From Rhizobium esperanzae (lineage in GTDB: Bacteria > Pseudomonadota > Alphaproteobacteria > Rhizobiales > Rhizobiaceae), in contig NZ_JACIFY010000001.1 in NCBI RefSeq assembly GCF_014197615.1, positions 429,809 to 493,808 on the forward strand: DNA of 64,000 bases. Direction: 5' to 3'. Position numbers and translations under genes: made by a program. How positions within the stretch are numbered: position 1 is the first letter of the stretch; each line of letters starts with the position of its first letter. This document shows positions 27,650 through 34,917 of the stretch, one piece after another. Under the pieces are notes generated by a model. The model made no database searches, was not told the DNA's origin, and saw nothing but the letters and a program-made list of their open reading frames with translations.

Positions 27650-29074
27650 GTGCCCCGCCTGACGCCCATGATCCTCGCGGTCGCCCTGTTTATGGAACAG
27701 ATGGATTCGACCGTGATCGCCACCAGCCTGCCCGCCATCGCCGCCGATATCGGCACGTCGCCGATCGCGCTGAAGCTTGCCGTCACCAGCTATCTCGTGG
27801 CGCTGGCGATCTTCATTCCGATCAGCGGCTGGATGTCGGATCGTTTCGGCGCACGTAACGTCTTCCGTTTGGCGATATCAGTCTTCATGGTTGGCTCGGT
27901 CGCCTGCGCCTTTTCCAATTCGATCGCCGCCTTCGTCGTCTCGCGGCTGATCCAGGGGGCCGGCGGCTCGATGATGACGCCGGTCAGCCGCCTGCTCCTG
28001 GTCCGGGGAACGCCGCGCCATGAACTGGTCGATGCCATGGCCTGGCTCACCATTCCCGCGTTGATCGGCCCGATCATGGGGCCGCCGATCGGTGGTTTCC
28101 TCACCACCTATCTCACCTGGCACTGGATCTTCTGGATCAACGTCCCGATCGGCGTCGCCGGCATCATCCTCGTCACGCGTTTCCTGCCGGCGGTCGAGCC
28201 GCGCAGTCCGCGGCCGATGGATTTTCCGGGCTTCTTCCTCTGCGGCATCGGCTTTTCCGGCTTCGTCTTCGGCCTGTCGGTCATCAGCCTGCCGGCCGTA
28301 CCCGTCATCTACGGTTACGTCACGGTGGCGATCGGCATCCTCGCCGGCCTCCTCTATCTCCTGCATGCCCGCCGCGCTGCCTATCCGCTTCTCGATCCGA
28401 AAATGTTCCGCTACCCGATGTTCCGGGCGGCGATCCTCGGCGCCTCCAATTTCCGCATGGGGCTCGGCGCCCTGCCCTTTCTGATGCCGCTGATGTTGCA
28501 GCTCGGCTTCGGCCTGACGCCGCTGCAATCCGGCTCGGTCACCTTCGTCAGCGCGCTCGGCTCCATGGGGTCGAAATTCGCAGCCTCGCGCACCTTCAAT
28601 GCCTTCGGCTTCCGCACCGTCATATCGATCACCACATTGCTGGCGGCGATCTTCCTCGGCATCAACGGCTTCTTCACCGCCGAAACGCCGCTGCCCTTGA
28701 TCATGGCCTGCCTGCTGATCGGCGGCCTGTTCCGCTCCATGGCCTTTTCGGGCGTCAACGCCATGGCCTTCGGCGATGTCGACGATGCCGACAGCAGTCA
28801 GGCGACCGCCATCAATGCCGTCGCCCAGCGCATCTCGATGGCGATGGGTGTGGCGATTGCCGGCGGCATCCTGGAAATTTCGAGCAGCCTTCACGGCGGC
28901 AGGCTGCTGGTTTCGGATTTCCACACCGCCTTCTTCAGCGTCTCGGCGATCTCGGCGCTCGCCTGCATCACCTTCCTGCGCCTCCCGCGCGATGCCGGCG
29001 GCGAACTGACGACGCGCCGCCGCAAGCATCGCCGGACCGAGCCCGAAGAGGCCATGGCGGAAAACAGCCCCTAA
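27650..29074 (+). CDS. MFS drug/metabolite exporter (EmrB/QacA, DHA2-like)
   Basis: About 474 residues with roughly 13-14 hydrophobic helices. The DHA2 N-terminal signature MILAVALFMEQMDSTVIATSLPAIAADIG is followed by the motif-A loop GWMSDRFGARNVF and motif C-like GPIMGPPIGGFL. Such proteins extrude toxic compounds with proton influx. The start is uncertain: GTG 27650 and ATG 27668 lie just before helix 1, and the frame stays open upstream to the B12 riboswitch (GTG 27545 possible). The riboswitch is on the opposite strand, so it does not control this gene. Confidence 0.85.
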   Translation: MPRLTPMILAVALFMEQMDSTVIATSLPAIAADIGTSPIALKLAVTSYLVALAIFIPISGWMSDRFGARNVFRLAISVFMVGSVACAFSNSIAAFVVSRLIQGAGGSMMTPVSRLLLVRGTPRHELVDAMAWLTIPALIGPIMGPPIGGFLTTYLTWHWIFWINVPIGVAGIILVTRFLPAVEPRSPRPMDFPGFFLCGIGFSGFVFGLSVISLPAVPVIYGYVTVAIGILAGLLYLLHARRAAYPLLDPKMFRYPMFRAAILGASNFRMGLGALPFLMPLMLQLGFGLTPLQSGSVTFVSALGSMGSKFAASRTFNAFGFRTVISITTLLAAIFLGINGFFTAETPLPLIMACLLIGGLFRSMAFSGVNAMAFGDVDDADSSQATAINAVAQRISMAMGVAIAGGILEISSSLHGGRLLVSDFHTAFFSVSAISALACITFLRLPRDAGGELTTRRRKHRRTEPEEAMAENSP

Positions 29075-29218
29075 TTTCGCATGAAAGGTCGCTCTCCGCG
29101 ATCAAGGCCGGCCATCCCGGACTGGGAGCCGGTCCGTCCCCGCATCCCATTCTACTTTATGATTTATTCACACATCGCAGACACACTGCGTCTGCGCGTT
29201 TTGGGTCGCAAGGGGGAC

Positions 29219-29296
29219 ATGGGCATGAGTGCTCGTGCTGCGACCGCCGGCGTGGATGCCCGTGTTGATAGGCTGGTCGAGAAACTATTCGACTGA
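29219..29296 (+). CDS. candidate 25-residue small protein upstream of the chemoreceptor gene
   Basis: ATG at 29219 is preceded within two bases by AGGGGG, a strong ribosome-binding sequence although unusually close, and encodes a 25-residue peptide whose C-terminal half (VDARVDRLVEKLFD) could form an amphipathic helix. The stop lies 24 bases before the chemoreceptor ATG, so it may be a leader or small protein. Only the start signal and position support it. Confidence 0.35.
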   Translation: MGMSARAATAGVDARVDRLVEKLFD

Positions 29297-29320
29297 GCCG
29301 CGTTTCGAGGCCCCCGCGGC

Positions 29321-31195
29321 ATGTTCCAATTTTTAAAAACGATGCCTCTGACAGCCAAGCTGGCGGCGATTATCGTTGCCGTCAACCTCTGCGGCATTTC
29401 CGCCTTTGCCACCTATACATGGATGTACGAAACCAAGGCGCTGATCGATGGCGCCAAGGCGAACTGGTCCAAGGATGCAGAGCAGTTTGCATCTCTGTCT
29501 GCCGGCGGCGTGAAATGGGGCAAGGCGAACGCCGTTCGCGAGGCCTATTCACTCTACCGCGACGATCCCTCGCTCGACCTCGTTCAGTTTGCCGCCTTCA
29601 ACGCCGAACCTGCCGCCGTCGATACTTGGACGCGCGACGGTATCGACGGTTTGCCCGCATCGGCCGATCTGGCAAAGCGCCTCAGCGCGAAGCCGGAAAA
29701 AACCACGATCGATGACAGCGGGATATCTGCCGGCGTGGTCACGATCATCGCGCCGCTTCCGCTGGATAAGGCGGGCAAGGCCACCGGCTACGTCGTCACC
29801 AACTGGTCGATCGAAAAAATCGCTGCCGAAGTCAAGCAGAAGGTCCTGGTTTCGCTGTTGACGCAGTTCGCGATCACCGCCATGGCCGTCGTCGCTTTTC
29901 TTCTCGCCATGCGCAGCCTCGTCGGCCGGCCCCTCAGGATCCTCAGTGAGAGAATTAGCGCCTTGCAGAAAGGCGATCTCGCCTCTCCCGTCACCTACCG
30001 GGAAAATGGCGATGAAATCGGCTTCCTGGCGCGTGCCTTGGAAGTTTTCCGCAACGAGGCGATTGCCAAGATCGAAAGAGAGCGGGCCGCTGCCGAGCAG
30101 AGCGCCTCATTCGACGCCGAACGGGCGCGTAATACCTTGTTGACGGAAGAGGCCAGCAACGCTCAGCGGCTTGTAATGACAGCGCTAGCAAATGAATTGG
30201 AAAAGCTTGCCGCCGGCGACTTCTCGATCCAGCTCGCCGATCTCGGTCCTGAGTTCGACAAATTGCGCCAGGATTTCAACAACATGGTTCAGGCGGTCGC
30301 AGCCGCGCTGACGGAGATCAAGACTGCCTCCGTGGCAGTTGAAGGCGGCTCCAGCGAACTGGCATCATCCGCCGATCAGCTCGCCAGGCGGACAGAGCAA
30401 CAGGCCGCCGCCCTTGAACAGACCGCCGCAGCCCTCGATGAGGTGACGACGACGGTCAGAACGTCGTCGCAGCGGGCCGAAAGTGCCGGCAAGCTGGTCG
30501 AGGAAACCAAGCGCAGTGCCCATGTCTCGGCAACGGTGGTACGCGATGCGATCGGAGCGATGGACAGGATCCAGACCTCATCGAGCCAGATCGGCCGTAT
30601 TATCGGCGTCATCGACGAAATCGCTTTCCAGACGAACCTGCTGGCGCTGAATGCCGGCGTCGAGGCCGCGCGTGCCGGCGAAGCCGGCAAGGGTTTTGCG
30701 GTCGTCGCGCAGGAAGTGCGGGAACTCGCCCAGCGCTCCGCCAATGCGGCAAAGGAAATCAAGAACCTGATCAGCGTATCCGGCCAGGAGGTGGCAGCCG
30801 GCGTTGGGCTGGTGAACGAGACCGGCGATGCCCTCTTGAAGATCGAGGAGCAGATCAACCGCATCAGCGACAGCATCGCGTCGATTGTCCTGTCCTATCG
30901 CGAACAGGCGACGGGCCTGCAGGAAATCAACGGTGCGATCAACCAGATGGATCAGGCCACACAGCAGAATGCGGCGATGGTCGAGGAGACCAACGCAGCC
31001 TGCCAGGAACTGCTGATGCAGGGACGCCTTCTGCAGGAGTCGGCCGGCCGGTTCACCGTCGCCGTCTCTGCCGTCAGCCAGCCCAAAGCCGCTCAACCCG
31101 TTCGTCAACCTCGCTCGGAACAGAGGAGTTTTTCGCAGCGCCATGCGGGTAACGCCGCCGTCGCCGCCTCTCCCGGCGCCTGGGAAGAGTTCTGA
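29321..31195 (+). CDS. methyl-accepting chemotaxis protein
   Basis: A 624-residue chemoreceptor. TM1 is at about 11-33, a periplasmic ligand region of about 140 residues follows, TM2 is at about 177-197, and a HAMP domain at about 198-250. A second HAMP-like stretch is at about 285-340. The cytoplasmic signalling domain (about 350-590) has the conserved hairpin tip IIGVIDEIAFQTNLLALNAGVEAARAGE (quoted only as a landmark around 425-455). The last five residues, AWEEF, match the xWxxF type of pentapeptide that tethers CheR/CheB in other bacteria. The ligand is unknown. The gene is followed at 60 bases by a free periplasmic sensor-like protein. Confidence 0.93.
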   Translation: MFQFLKTMPLTAKLAAIIVAVNLCGISAFATYTWMYETKALIDGAKANWSKDAEQFASLSAGGVKWGKANAVREAYSLYRDDPSLDLVQFAAFNAEPAAVDTWTRDGIDGLPASADLAKRLSAKPEKTTIDDSGISAGVVTIIAPLPLDKAGKATGYVVTNWSIEKIAAEVKQKVLVSLLTQFAITAMAVVAFLLAMRSLVGRPLRILSERISALQKGDLASPVTYRENGDEIGFLARALEVFRNEAIAKIERERAAAEQSASFDAERARNTLLTEEASNAQRLVMTALANELEKLAAGDFSIQLADLGPEFDKLRQDFNNMVQAVAAALTEIKTASVAVEGGSSELASSADQLARRTEQQAAALEQTAAALDEVTTTVRTSSQRAESAGKLVEETKRSAHVSATVVRDAIGAMDRIQTSSSQIGRIIGVIDEIAFQTNLLALNAGVEAARAGEAGKGFAVVAQEVRELAQRSANAAKEIKNLISVSGQEVAAGVGLVNETGDALLKIEEQINRISDSIASIVLSYREQATGLQEINGAINQMDQATQQNAAMVEETNAACQELLMQGRLLQESAGRFTVAVSAVSQPKAAQPVRQPRSEQRSFSQRHAGNAAVAASPGAWEEF

Positions 31196-31255
31196 CGCCA
31201 ACGAAGTTCGATAAGCCTTTAATCCTCAACACCCCAAAATCGGGAAGGGAACATT

Positions 31256-31837
31256 ATGAAGAAAGTTATGACCGCATTGCTTTTGGCCTGCACCGCCGTC
31301 GCCATGCCCATGGGCGTATCCATGGCGCAGGATGCGAAGCTTGCGCCGATCGCCGACTACGTGACAAGCGACATCAAACCCTGGCTGAACGACCCTGCGA
31401 TCATCGAGGCCATCAAGGCGCAGAATGCCGCAAACGCCAATCTCAGCCAGGGCGATATCGACGCCCTCGACAAGAAGTGGCGCGCCGAGGTCGATGGTTC
31501 CGACCATTCGATGATCGACGGCGTGCTCGGCAACGCGCTGTCGAAATTCCTGCAGGAAAAGAAGGCCGCGTCCAACGGCAAGATTGCTGAAATCTTCGTC
31601 ATGGATGCAAAGGGGCTGAATGTCGGCCAAAGCGACCCCACTTCCGACTACTGGCAGGGCGACGAGGGCAAGTTCCAGAAATCCTTCGGCGCCGGCAAGG
31701 ATGCCGTCTTCGTCGATGAGATCGAAAAGGACGAATCGACCCAGGCGCTGCAGTCGCAGGCAAGTGTCACGATATCCGATGACAAGGGAACGCCGATCGG
31801 CGCCATCACCGTCGGCGTCAACGTCGACGCCCTCTGA
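31256..31837 (+). CDS. periplasmic PDC/Cache-like sensor protein
   Basis: A 193-residue secreted protein with a signal peptide (MKKVMTALLLACTAVAM..., cleavage near SMA-QD). The remainder resembles the extracellular PDC/Cache fold of chemoreceptors: a long first helix (YVTSDIKPWLNDPAIIEAIKAQN), IAEIFVMDAKGLNVGQSDPTSDYWQGDE, and ASVTISDDKGTPIGAITVGV. There is no transmembrane or signalling domain. Placed 60 bases after a chemoreceptor gene, it could bind a ligand and present it to that receptor; that role is inferred from context only. The ribosome-binding site GGGAAGGGAAC precedes the ATG. Confidence 0.8.
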   Translation: MKKVMTALLLACTAVAMPMGVSMAQDAKLAPIADYVTSDIKPWLNDPAIIEAIKAQNAANANLSQGDIDALDKKWRAEVDGSDHSMIDGVLGNALSKFLQEKKAASNGKIAEIFVMDAKGLNVGQSDPTSDYWQGDEGKFQKSFGAGKDAVFVDEIEKDESTQALQSQASVTISDDKGTPIGAITVGVNVDAL

Positions 31838-31853
31838 TCTCGGCTTCCGCGTT

Positions 31854-31890
31854 CATATCGCCCGGAAGCAGCACGCTTCCGGGCGATATG
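31854..31890 (+). terminator. 16-bp perfect stem-loop after the periplasmic sensor gene
   Basis: CATATCGCCCGGAAGC and GCTTCCGGGCGATATG pair perfectly around a five-base loop AGCAC, starting 16 bases after the stop. No T run follows, so it may act as an mRNA-end stabiliser or protein site as well as a terminator. Confidence 0.6.
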
Positions 31891-31958
31891 CGTTCTGCCT
31901 CCCTGCTCCAGCGATTTGGGGGGCCCGCAGCAGCCGGATTTTCAGGCCGCAAATTCTG

Positions 31959-31987
31959 CGTGACATCAGGCGGCCGTGGCGCTACAT
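31959..31987 (+). promoter_or_regulatory. candidate sigma-70 promoter for the aroG leader
   Basis: CGTGAC (31959-31964), a 17-base spacer, then CTACAT (31982-31987). This matches the rhizobial housekeeping consensus CTTGAC-N17-CTATAT with one mismatch per box. Transcription would start about 31994-31995, that is at the ATG of the leader peptide. Confidence 0.55.
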
Positions 31988-31994
31988 ACGCCTG

Positions 31995-32069
31995 ATGTCG
32001 ACCACTTCGATCTACGCCTCGCGATTTTATTCGTACCGCTGCTCAGAGCGGATGCGGGTCTATGCGTAG
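31995..32069 (+). CDS. Tyr/Phe-rich attenuation leader peptide (24 aa)
   Basis: A short open frame of 24 codons with Tyr at positions 7, 12, 14 and 23 and Phe at 11; the core is RFYSYR (codons CGA TTT TAT TCG TAC CGC). It ends 28 bases before a strong terminator hairpin and 90 bases before the class I DAHP synthase gene. There is no ribosome-binding site, but the predicted promoter would start the RNA at this ATG, as in the leaderless rhizobial trp leader. Ribosome stalling at Tyr/Phe codons when these amino acids are scarce would favour read-through into the enzyme gene. Confidence 0.65.
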   Translation: MSTTSIYASRFYSYRCSERMRVYA

Positions 32070-32097
32070 CTGAAGTCAACGCGACGACAACCCGAAC

Positions 32098-32126
32098 AGC
32101 CGCTAGTCTACCTGGCGGCTTTTTTG
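32098..32126 (+). terminator. attenuator terminator upstream of class I DAHP synthase
   Basis: AGCCGCTAG (32098-32106), loop TCTAC, CTGGCGGCT (32112-32120) form a 9-bp stem with one G-U pair, followed by six T. It lies between the leader peptide and the GTG of the synthase gene (32160), on the same strand. It can therefore only serve to end the leader transcript early. Confidence 0.85.
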
Positions 32127-32159
32127 TTTCGCCCGGTATGACCAAACAGGAGCCATACC

Positions 32160-33227
32160 GTGTCCGATACCATTGATGATCTGCGAATCCTCGAGATCAC
32201 CCCGCTGACCAAACCCGCCGATATGATTGCGGAAATCCACCGCGATGCTGTTGTCACCGAGACCGTGACCAGCAATCGCGATGCGATCCATAAAATTCTC
32301 CACGGCAAAGACGATCGCCTGATCGTCGTCATCGGCCCCTGCTCGATCCACGACCCCGTCGCCGCCCGGGACTATGCGGCGCGGCTCCAGGAGCAGCGAC
32401 GACGCTTCGCCGACGATCTCGAAATCGTCATGCGCGTCTATTTCGAAAAGCCCCGCACCACCGTCGGCTGGAAGGGCCTGATGAACGACCCGCATCTCGA
32501 CGGCAGCTACCGCATCGAGGAAGGGTTAAGGATTGCCAGACGCCTGCTGCTCGACATCAATGCCATGGGCCTTCCGGCCGGCGTCGAATTCCTCGACACG
32601 ATCACGCCGCAATACATCGCCGACCTTGTCAGCTGGGGCGCCATCGGCGCGCGCACGACCGAAAGCCAGATCCATCGCCAGCTCGCCTCCGGCCTCTCCT
32701 GCCCGATCGGTTTCAAGAACGGCACCGATGGCAGCGCCCGCGTCGCCCTCGATGCGATCCTGGCCGCCTCGCAGCCGCATCATTTCCCCGCCGTCACCAA
32801 GGACGGACAGGCGGCGATCGCCTCGACGAGCGGCAATGAGGACTGCCACATCATCCTGCGCGGCGGCAAACAGCCGAATTATGAAGCGGCCGATGTCGAA
32901 GCCGTCGTCGGCGAGGCCGTCAAGCTCGGCCTGACCCCGCGCATCCTGATCGATGCCAGCCATGCCAACAGCGGCAAGGACCCGATGAACCAGCCGCGCG
33001 TCGTCAAATCCGTGGCCTCGCAGATCGCTGCCGGAAACAGCCACATCAAAGGCATGATGATCGAAAGCAACCTCGTCGCCGGCCGCCAGGATCTCATTCC
33101 CGGCAAGCCGCTGGTCTACGGCCAGTCTATTACCGACGGCTGCATCGACTGGGATATGTCGGTGGATGTACTCGAGGATCTGGCCAAGGCCGTCCGCGAC
33201 CGGCGCAAGGCAGCCGTCGCAGCCTGA
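32160..33227 (+). CDS. aroG: 3-deoxy-7-phosphoheptulonate (DAHP) synthase, class I
   Basis: A 355-residue enzyme of the AroF/G/H family. It condenses phosphoenolpyruvate and erythrose-4-phosphate in the first step of aromatic amino-acid synthesis. Motifs include VIGPCSIHDP, RVYFEKPRTTVGWKGL, GARTTESQIHRQLASGLSCPIGFKNGTDG and IDASHANSGKDP. GTG at 32160 is the start, with CAGGAG spaced eight bases upstream and the sequence SDTIDDLRI matching the family N-terminus. The upstream Tyr/Phe leader and terminator suggest attenuation by Tyr or Phe. A second, unrelated class II DAHP synthase lies at 42.3-43.7 kb. Confidence 0.96.
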   Translation: MSDTIDDLRILEITPLTKPADMIAEIHRDAVVTETVTSNRDAIHKILHGKDDRLIVVIGPCSIHDPVAARDYAARLQEQRRRFADDLEIVMRVYFEKPRTTVGWKGLMNDPHLDGSYRIEEGLRIARRLLLDINAMGLPAGVEFLDTITPQYIADLVSWGAIGARTTESQIHRQLASGLSCPIGFKNGTDGSARVALDAILAASQPHHFPAVTKDGQAAIASTSGNEDCHIILRGGKQPNYEAADVEAVVGEAVKLGLTPRILIDASHANSGKDPMNQPRVVKSVASQIAAGNSHIKGMMIESNLVAGRQDLIPGKPLVYGQSITDGCIDWDMSVDVLEDLAKAVRDRRKAAVAA

Positions 33228-33256
33228 CAGACAGCATCAAGCGCGGCGGGCAGACA

Positions 33257-33280
33257 CCCATCGCCCAACAGGGCGGTGGG
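33257..33280 (+). terminator. hairpin downstream of aroG
   Basis: CCCATCGCCC, loop AACA and GGGCGGTGGG form a 10-bp stem with one G-T pair about 30 bases after the aroG stop. The right arm is also perfectly complementary to CCCACCGCCC at 33344-33353, so a larger alternative fold is possible. There is no T run. Confidence 0.45.
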
Positions 33281-33406
33281 ACCAAGCCGGTTATCTCACG
33301 GCTACGCCTACCGGATACGGCTTCATGGGGTTACTATACTAACCCACCGCCCGCCATCATGGGTGGAGCCCGGGCCGGATCACCAGCACGCGGAATAGGA
33401 GCAGAT

Positions 33407-33973
33407 CTAATAGAGCAGCCATGGATCCGTTGAATCGGGCTCGTGTTCAGTCGCGACCTTGTAATAGGTACGCATGTTGTCGCGCTCTTTTTCGTAAGTC
33501 CACCTCAAGCCCCATCTGCATTCGTCCGTCACGCACTCACGGCTCTTCGATTCGAACATATCGAGTTGAAATGCCTCGCCATTGATTTCGCCGGTGATCG
33601 AACCGGTTTTCCCCTTATCCTTCGATATGAGTTCAAACGCCCCTGCTCGACCATCCAGACAGTAGATCTTCCCGCGATAGGTTCGCTCGCCGGTCTCCAG
33701 CTTCCAGAAATCTGTCTTCACCTGCGATACGCTGTAGCGACCCTTGCATTGCTGCCTTTCGGCCGAGCCGATCTCAATCGTTCCCCCCATCTCCTCACTC
33801 TCGTTCCTCGCAGTCACCTTTCCGAGCACCGGAGTACCCGTTGCGAGGTAGCTTCCCTCGACGCCGCGGACAAAAAGATATGAACATCCTGCGAGCGTGA
33901 AACCCATTGCCACCACGGAGCCGGCGATCGTGAAACCACGCAGCGTCCACACGCATCTCAAGACAGCCAGCAA
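33407..33973 (-). CDS. lipoprotein of unknown function
   Basis: A 188-residue protein with an Arg-containing n-region, hydrophobic stretch and lipobox LAGC (about residues 27-30), hence probably a lipoprotein. The mature part is beta-rich and has several Cys (RQQCKGRYS, KIYCLDGRAG and RECVTDECRWG). I do not recognise the family. The start is a TTG at 33973, supported by GGAGGT six bases upstream; the only internal ATG (33907) would leave too short a signal sequence. It is convergent with aroG. Confidence 0.75.
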   Translation of the reverse strand: MLAVLRCVWTLRGFTIAGSVVAMGFTLAGCSYLFVRGVEGSYLATGTPVLGKVTARNESEEMGGTIEIGSAERQQCKGRYSVSQVKTDFWKLETGERTYRGKIYCLDGRAGAFELISKDKGKTGSITGEINGEAFQLDMFESKSRECVTDECRWGLRWTYEKERDNMRTYYKVATEHEPDSTDPWLLY

Positions 33974-33979
33974 GTCTAT

Positions 33980-33985
33980 ACCTCC
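33980..33985 (-). promoter_or_regulatory. ribosome-binding site deciding a TTG start
   Basis: GGAGGT on the minus strand lies six bases before the TTG at 33973. This is the ideal position and decides the start of the lipoprotein gene. Confidence 0.7.
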
Positions 33986-34061
33986 AGATTCATCCTCAGT
34001 AGGCGGTCTCTCGATATCATCAAATACCTACCGCCCATCATCAAATGGCGGGGCACCACTC

Positions 34062-34892
34062 TCAAGATCTCACCGGGAAGTATCTGACATAAGCAAACTC
34101 GTCACCATCTGGTGACCAGCAGGGCACGTTGATCGTGCCCTGCCCGCCGAAAAGCTCGAACAGAGTCTTCAGATTGCCGCCGTCCATGTCCATTATCCGC
34201 AGCCGTACATCGAGATCGCGCGGATGGTCGAAAACCGAGGGGTCGTAGGACAGGATCAGTACCTTGTCGTTTTTGGGCGACGGATGAGCGAACCAGTTGC
34301 CGTGATTGTCCGACGTCACCTGCTCGAGGCCTGTGCCATCTGGGTGGATGCGCCAGATCTGCATCAGCCCGGTGCGGCTGGAATTGAAATAGATCCACTG
34401 CCCGTCGGCGGAATAATCCGGCCCGTCATTGCGGCCCTCGCCATGCGTGAGCCGCGTCTCTGTGCCGCCGTCGACGGAGATCGTATAGATGTCGAAGAGA
34501 TCGTCGCGGATGCCGCAATAGGCGAGTTGGCGGCCATCGGGTGACCAGCCGTGCCAGTAGGAAGGCTGGTTCTCGGTGATCAGCCGCGGCGTGCCGCCCT
34601 CAATCGGCAGGATATAGATTGTCGACTTGCCGAATTCGGTCTTGTCGGAGATGACGATCCCGGTGCCATCAGGCGAAATGCCGTGATCATTGTTGCAGTT
34701 GACGGCAAAGCCGGTGTCGACTTGGGTGACTTCGCCACCATCAAGCGGCAGCCGGAAGAGCAGACCGTCGCCGTTCAAGAGCAGGTAGGAACCATCAGGC
34801 GAGAAGTTCGGTGCCTCGACCAGCCTGTCCGTCTGCCAGACTTCGCGAGCCCTGCCCGTCCTGACATTGTAGATCTCGACCGAGCTGCGCAT
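34062..34892 (-). CDS. TolB-like beta-propeller protein (PD40/WD40-like repeats)
   Basis: A 276-residue protein built of repeated PD40 units: APNFSPDGSYLLLNG, HGISPDGTGIVISD, HGWSPDGRQLAYCG, DYSADGQWIYFNS and PCWSPDGDEFAYV. This gives a six-bladed propeller of the TolB C-terminal type. There is no signal peptide, so unlike TolB it should stay in the cytoplasm. ATG at 34892 follows GGAGGAAAC. Related proteins are annotated as TolB-like or as sugar-oligomer-binding propellers; the partner is unknown. The gene ends 25 bases after (downstream of) the nadE stop on the same strand. Confidence 0.85.
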   Translation of the reverse strand: MRSSVEIYNVRTGRAREVWQTDRLVEAPNFSPDGSYLLLNGDGLLFRLPLDGGEVTQVDTGFAVNCNNDHGISPDGTGIVISDKTEFGKSTIYILPIEGGTPRLITENQPSYWHGWSPDGRQLAYCGIRDDLFDIYTISVDGGTETRLTHGEGRNDGPDYSADGQWIYFNSSRTGLMQIWRIHPDGTGLEQVTSDNHGNWFAHPSPKNDKVLILSYDPSVFDHPRDLDVRLRIMDMDGGNLKTLFELFGGQGTINVPCWSPDGDEFAYVRYFPVRS

Positions 34893-34917
34893 GTTTCCTC
34901 CAGATAGCTTGGGTAGC

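Noticed and set aside
29081..29218. Longer version of the small ORF before the chemoreceptor
   Set aside because: The upstream codons have no ribosome-binding site; only the ATG at 29219 follows AGGGGG.
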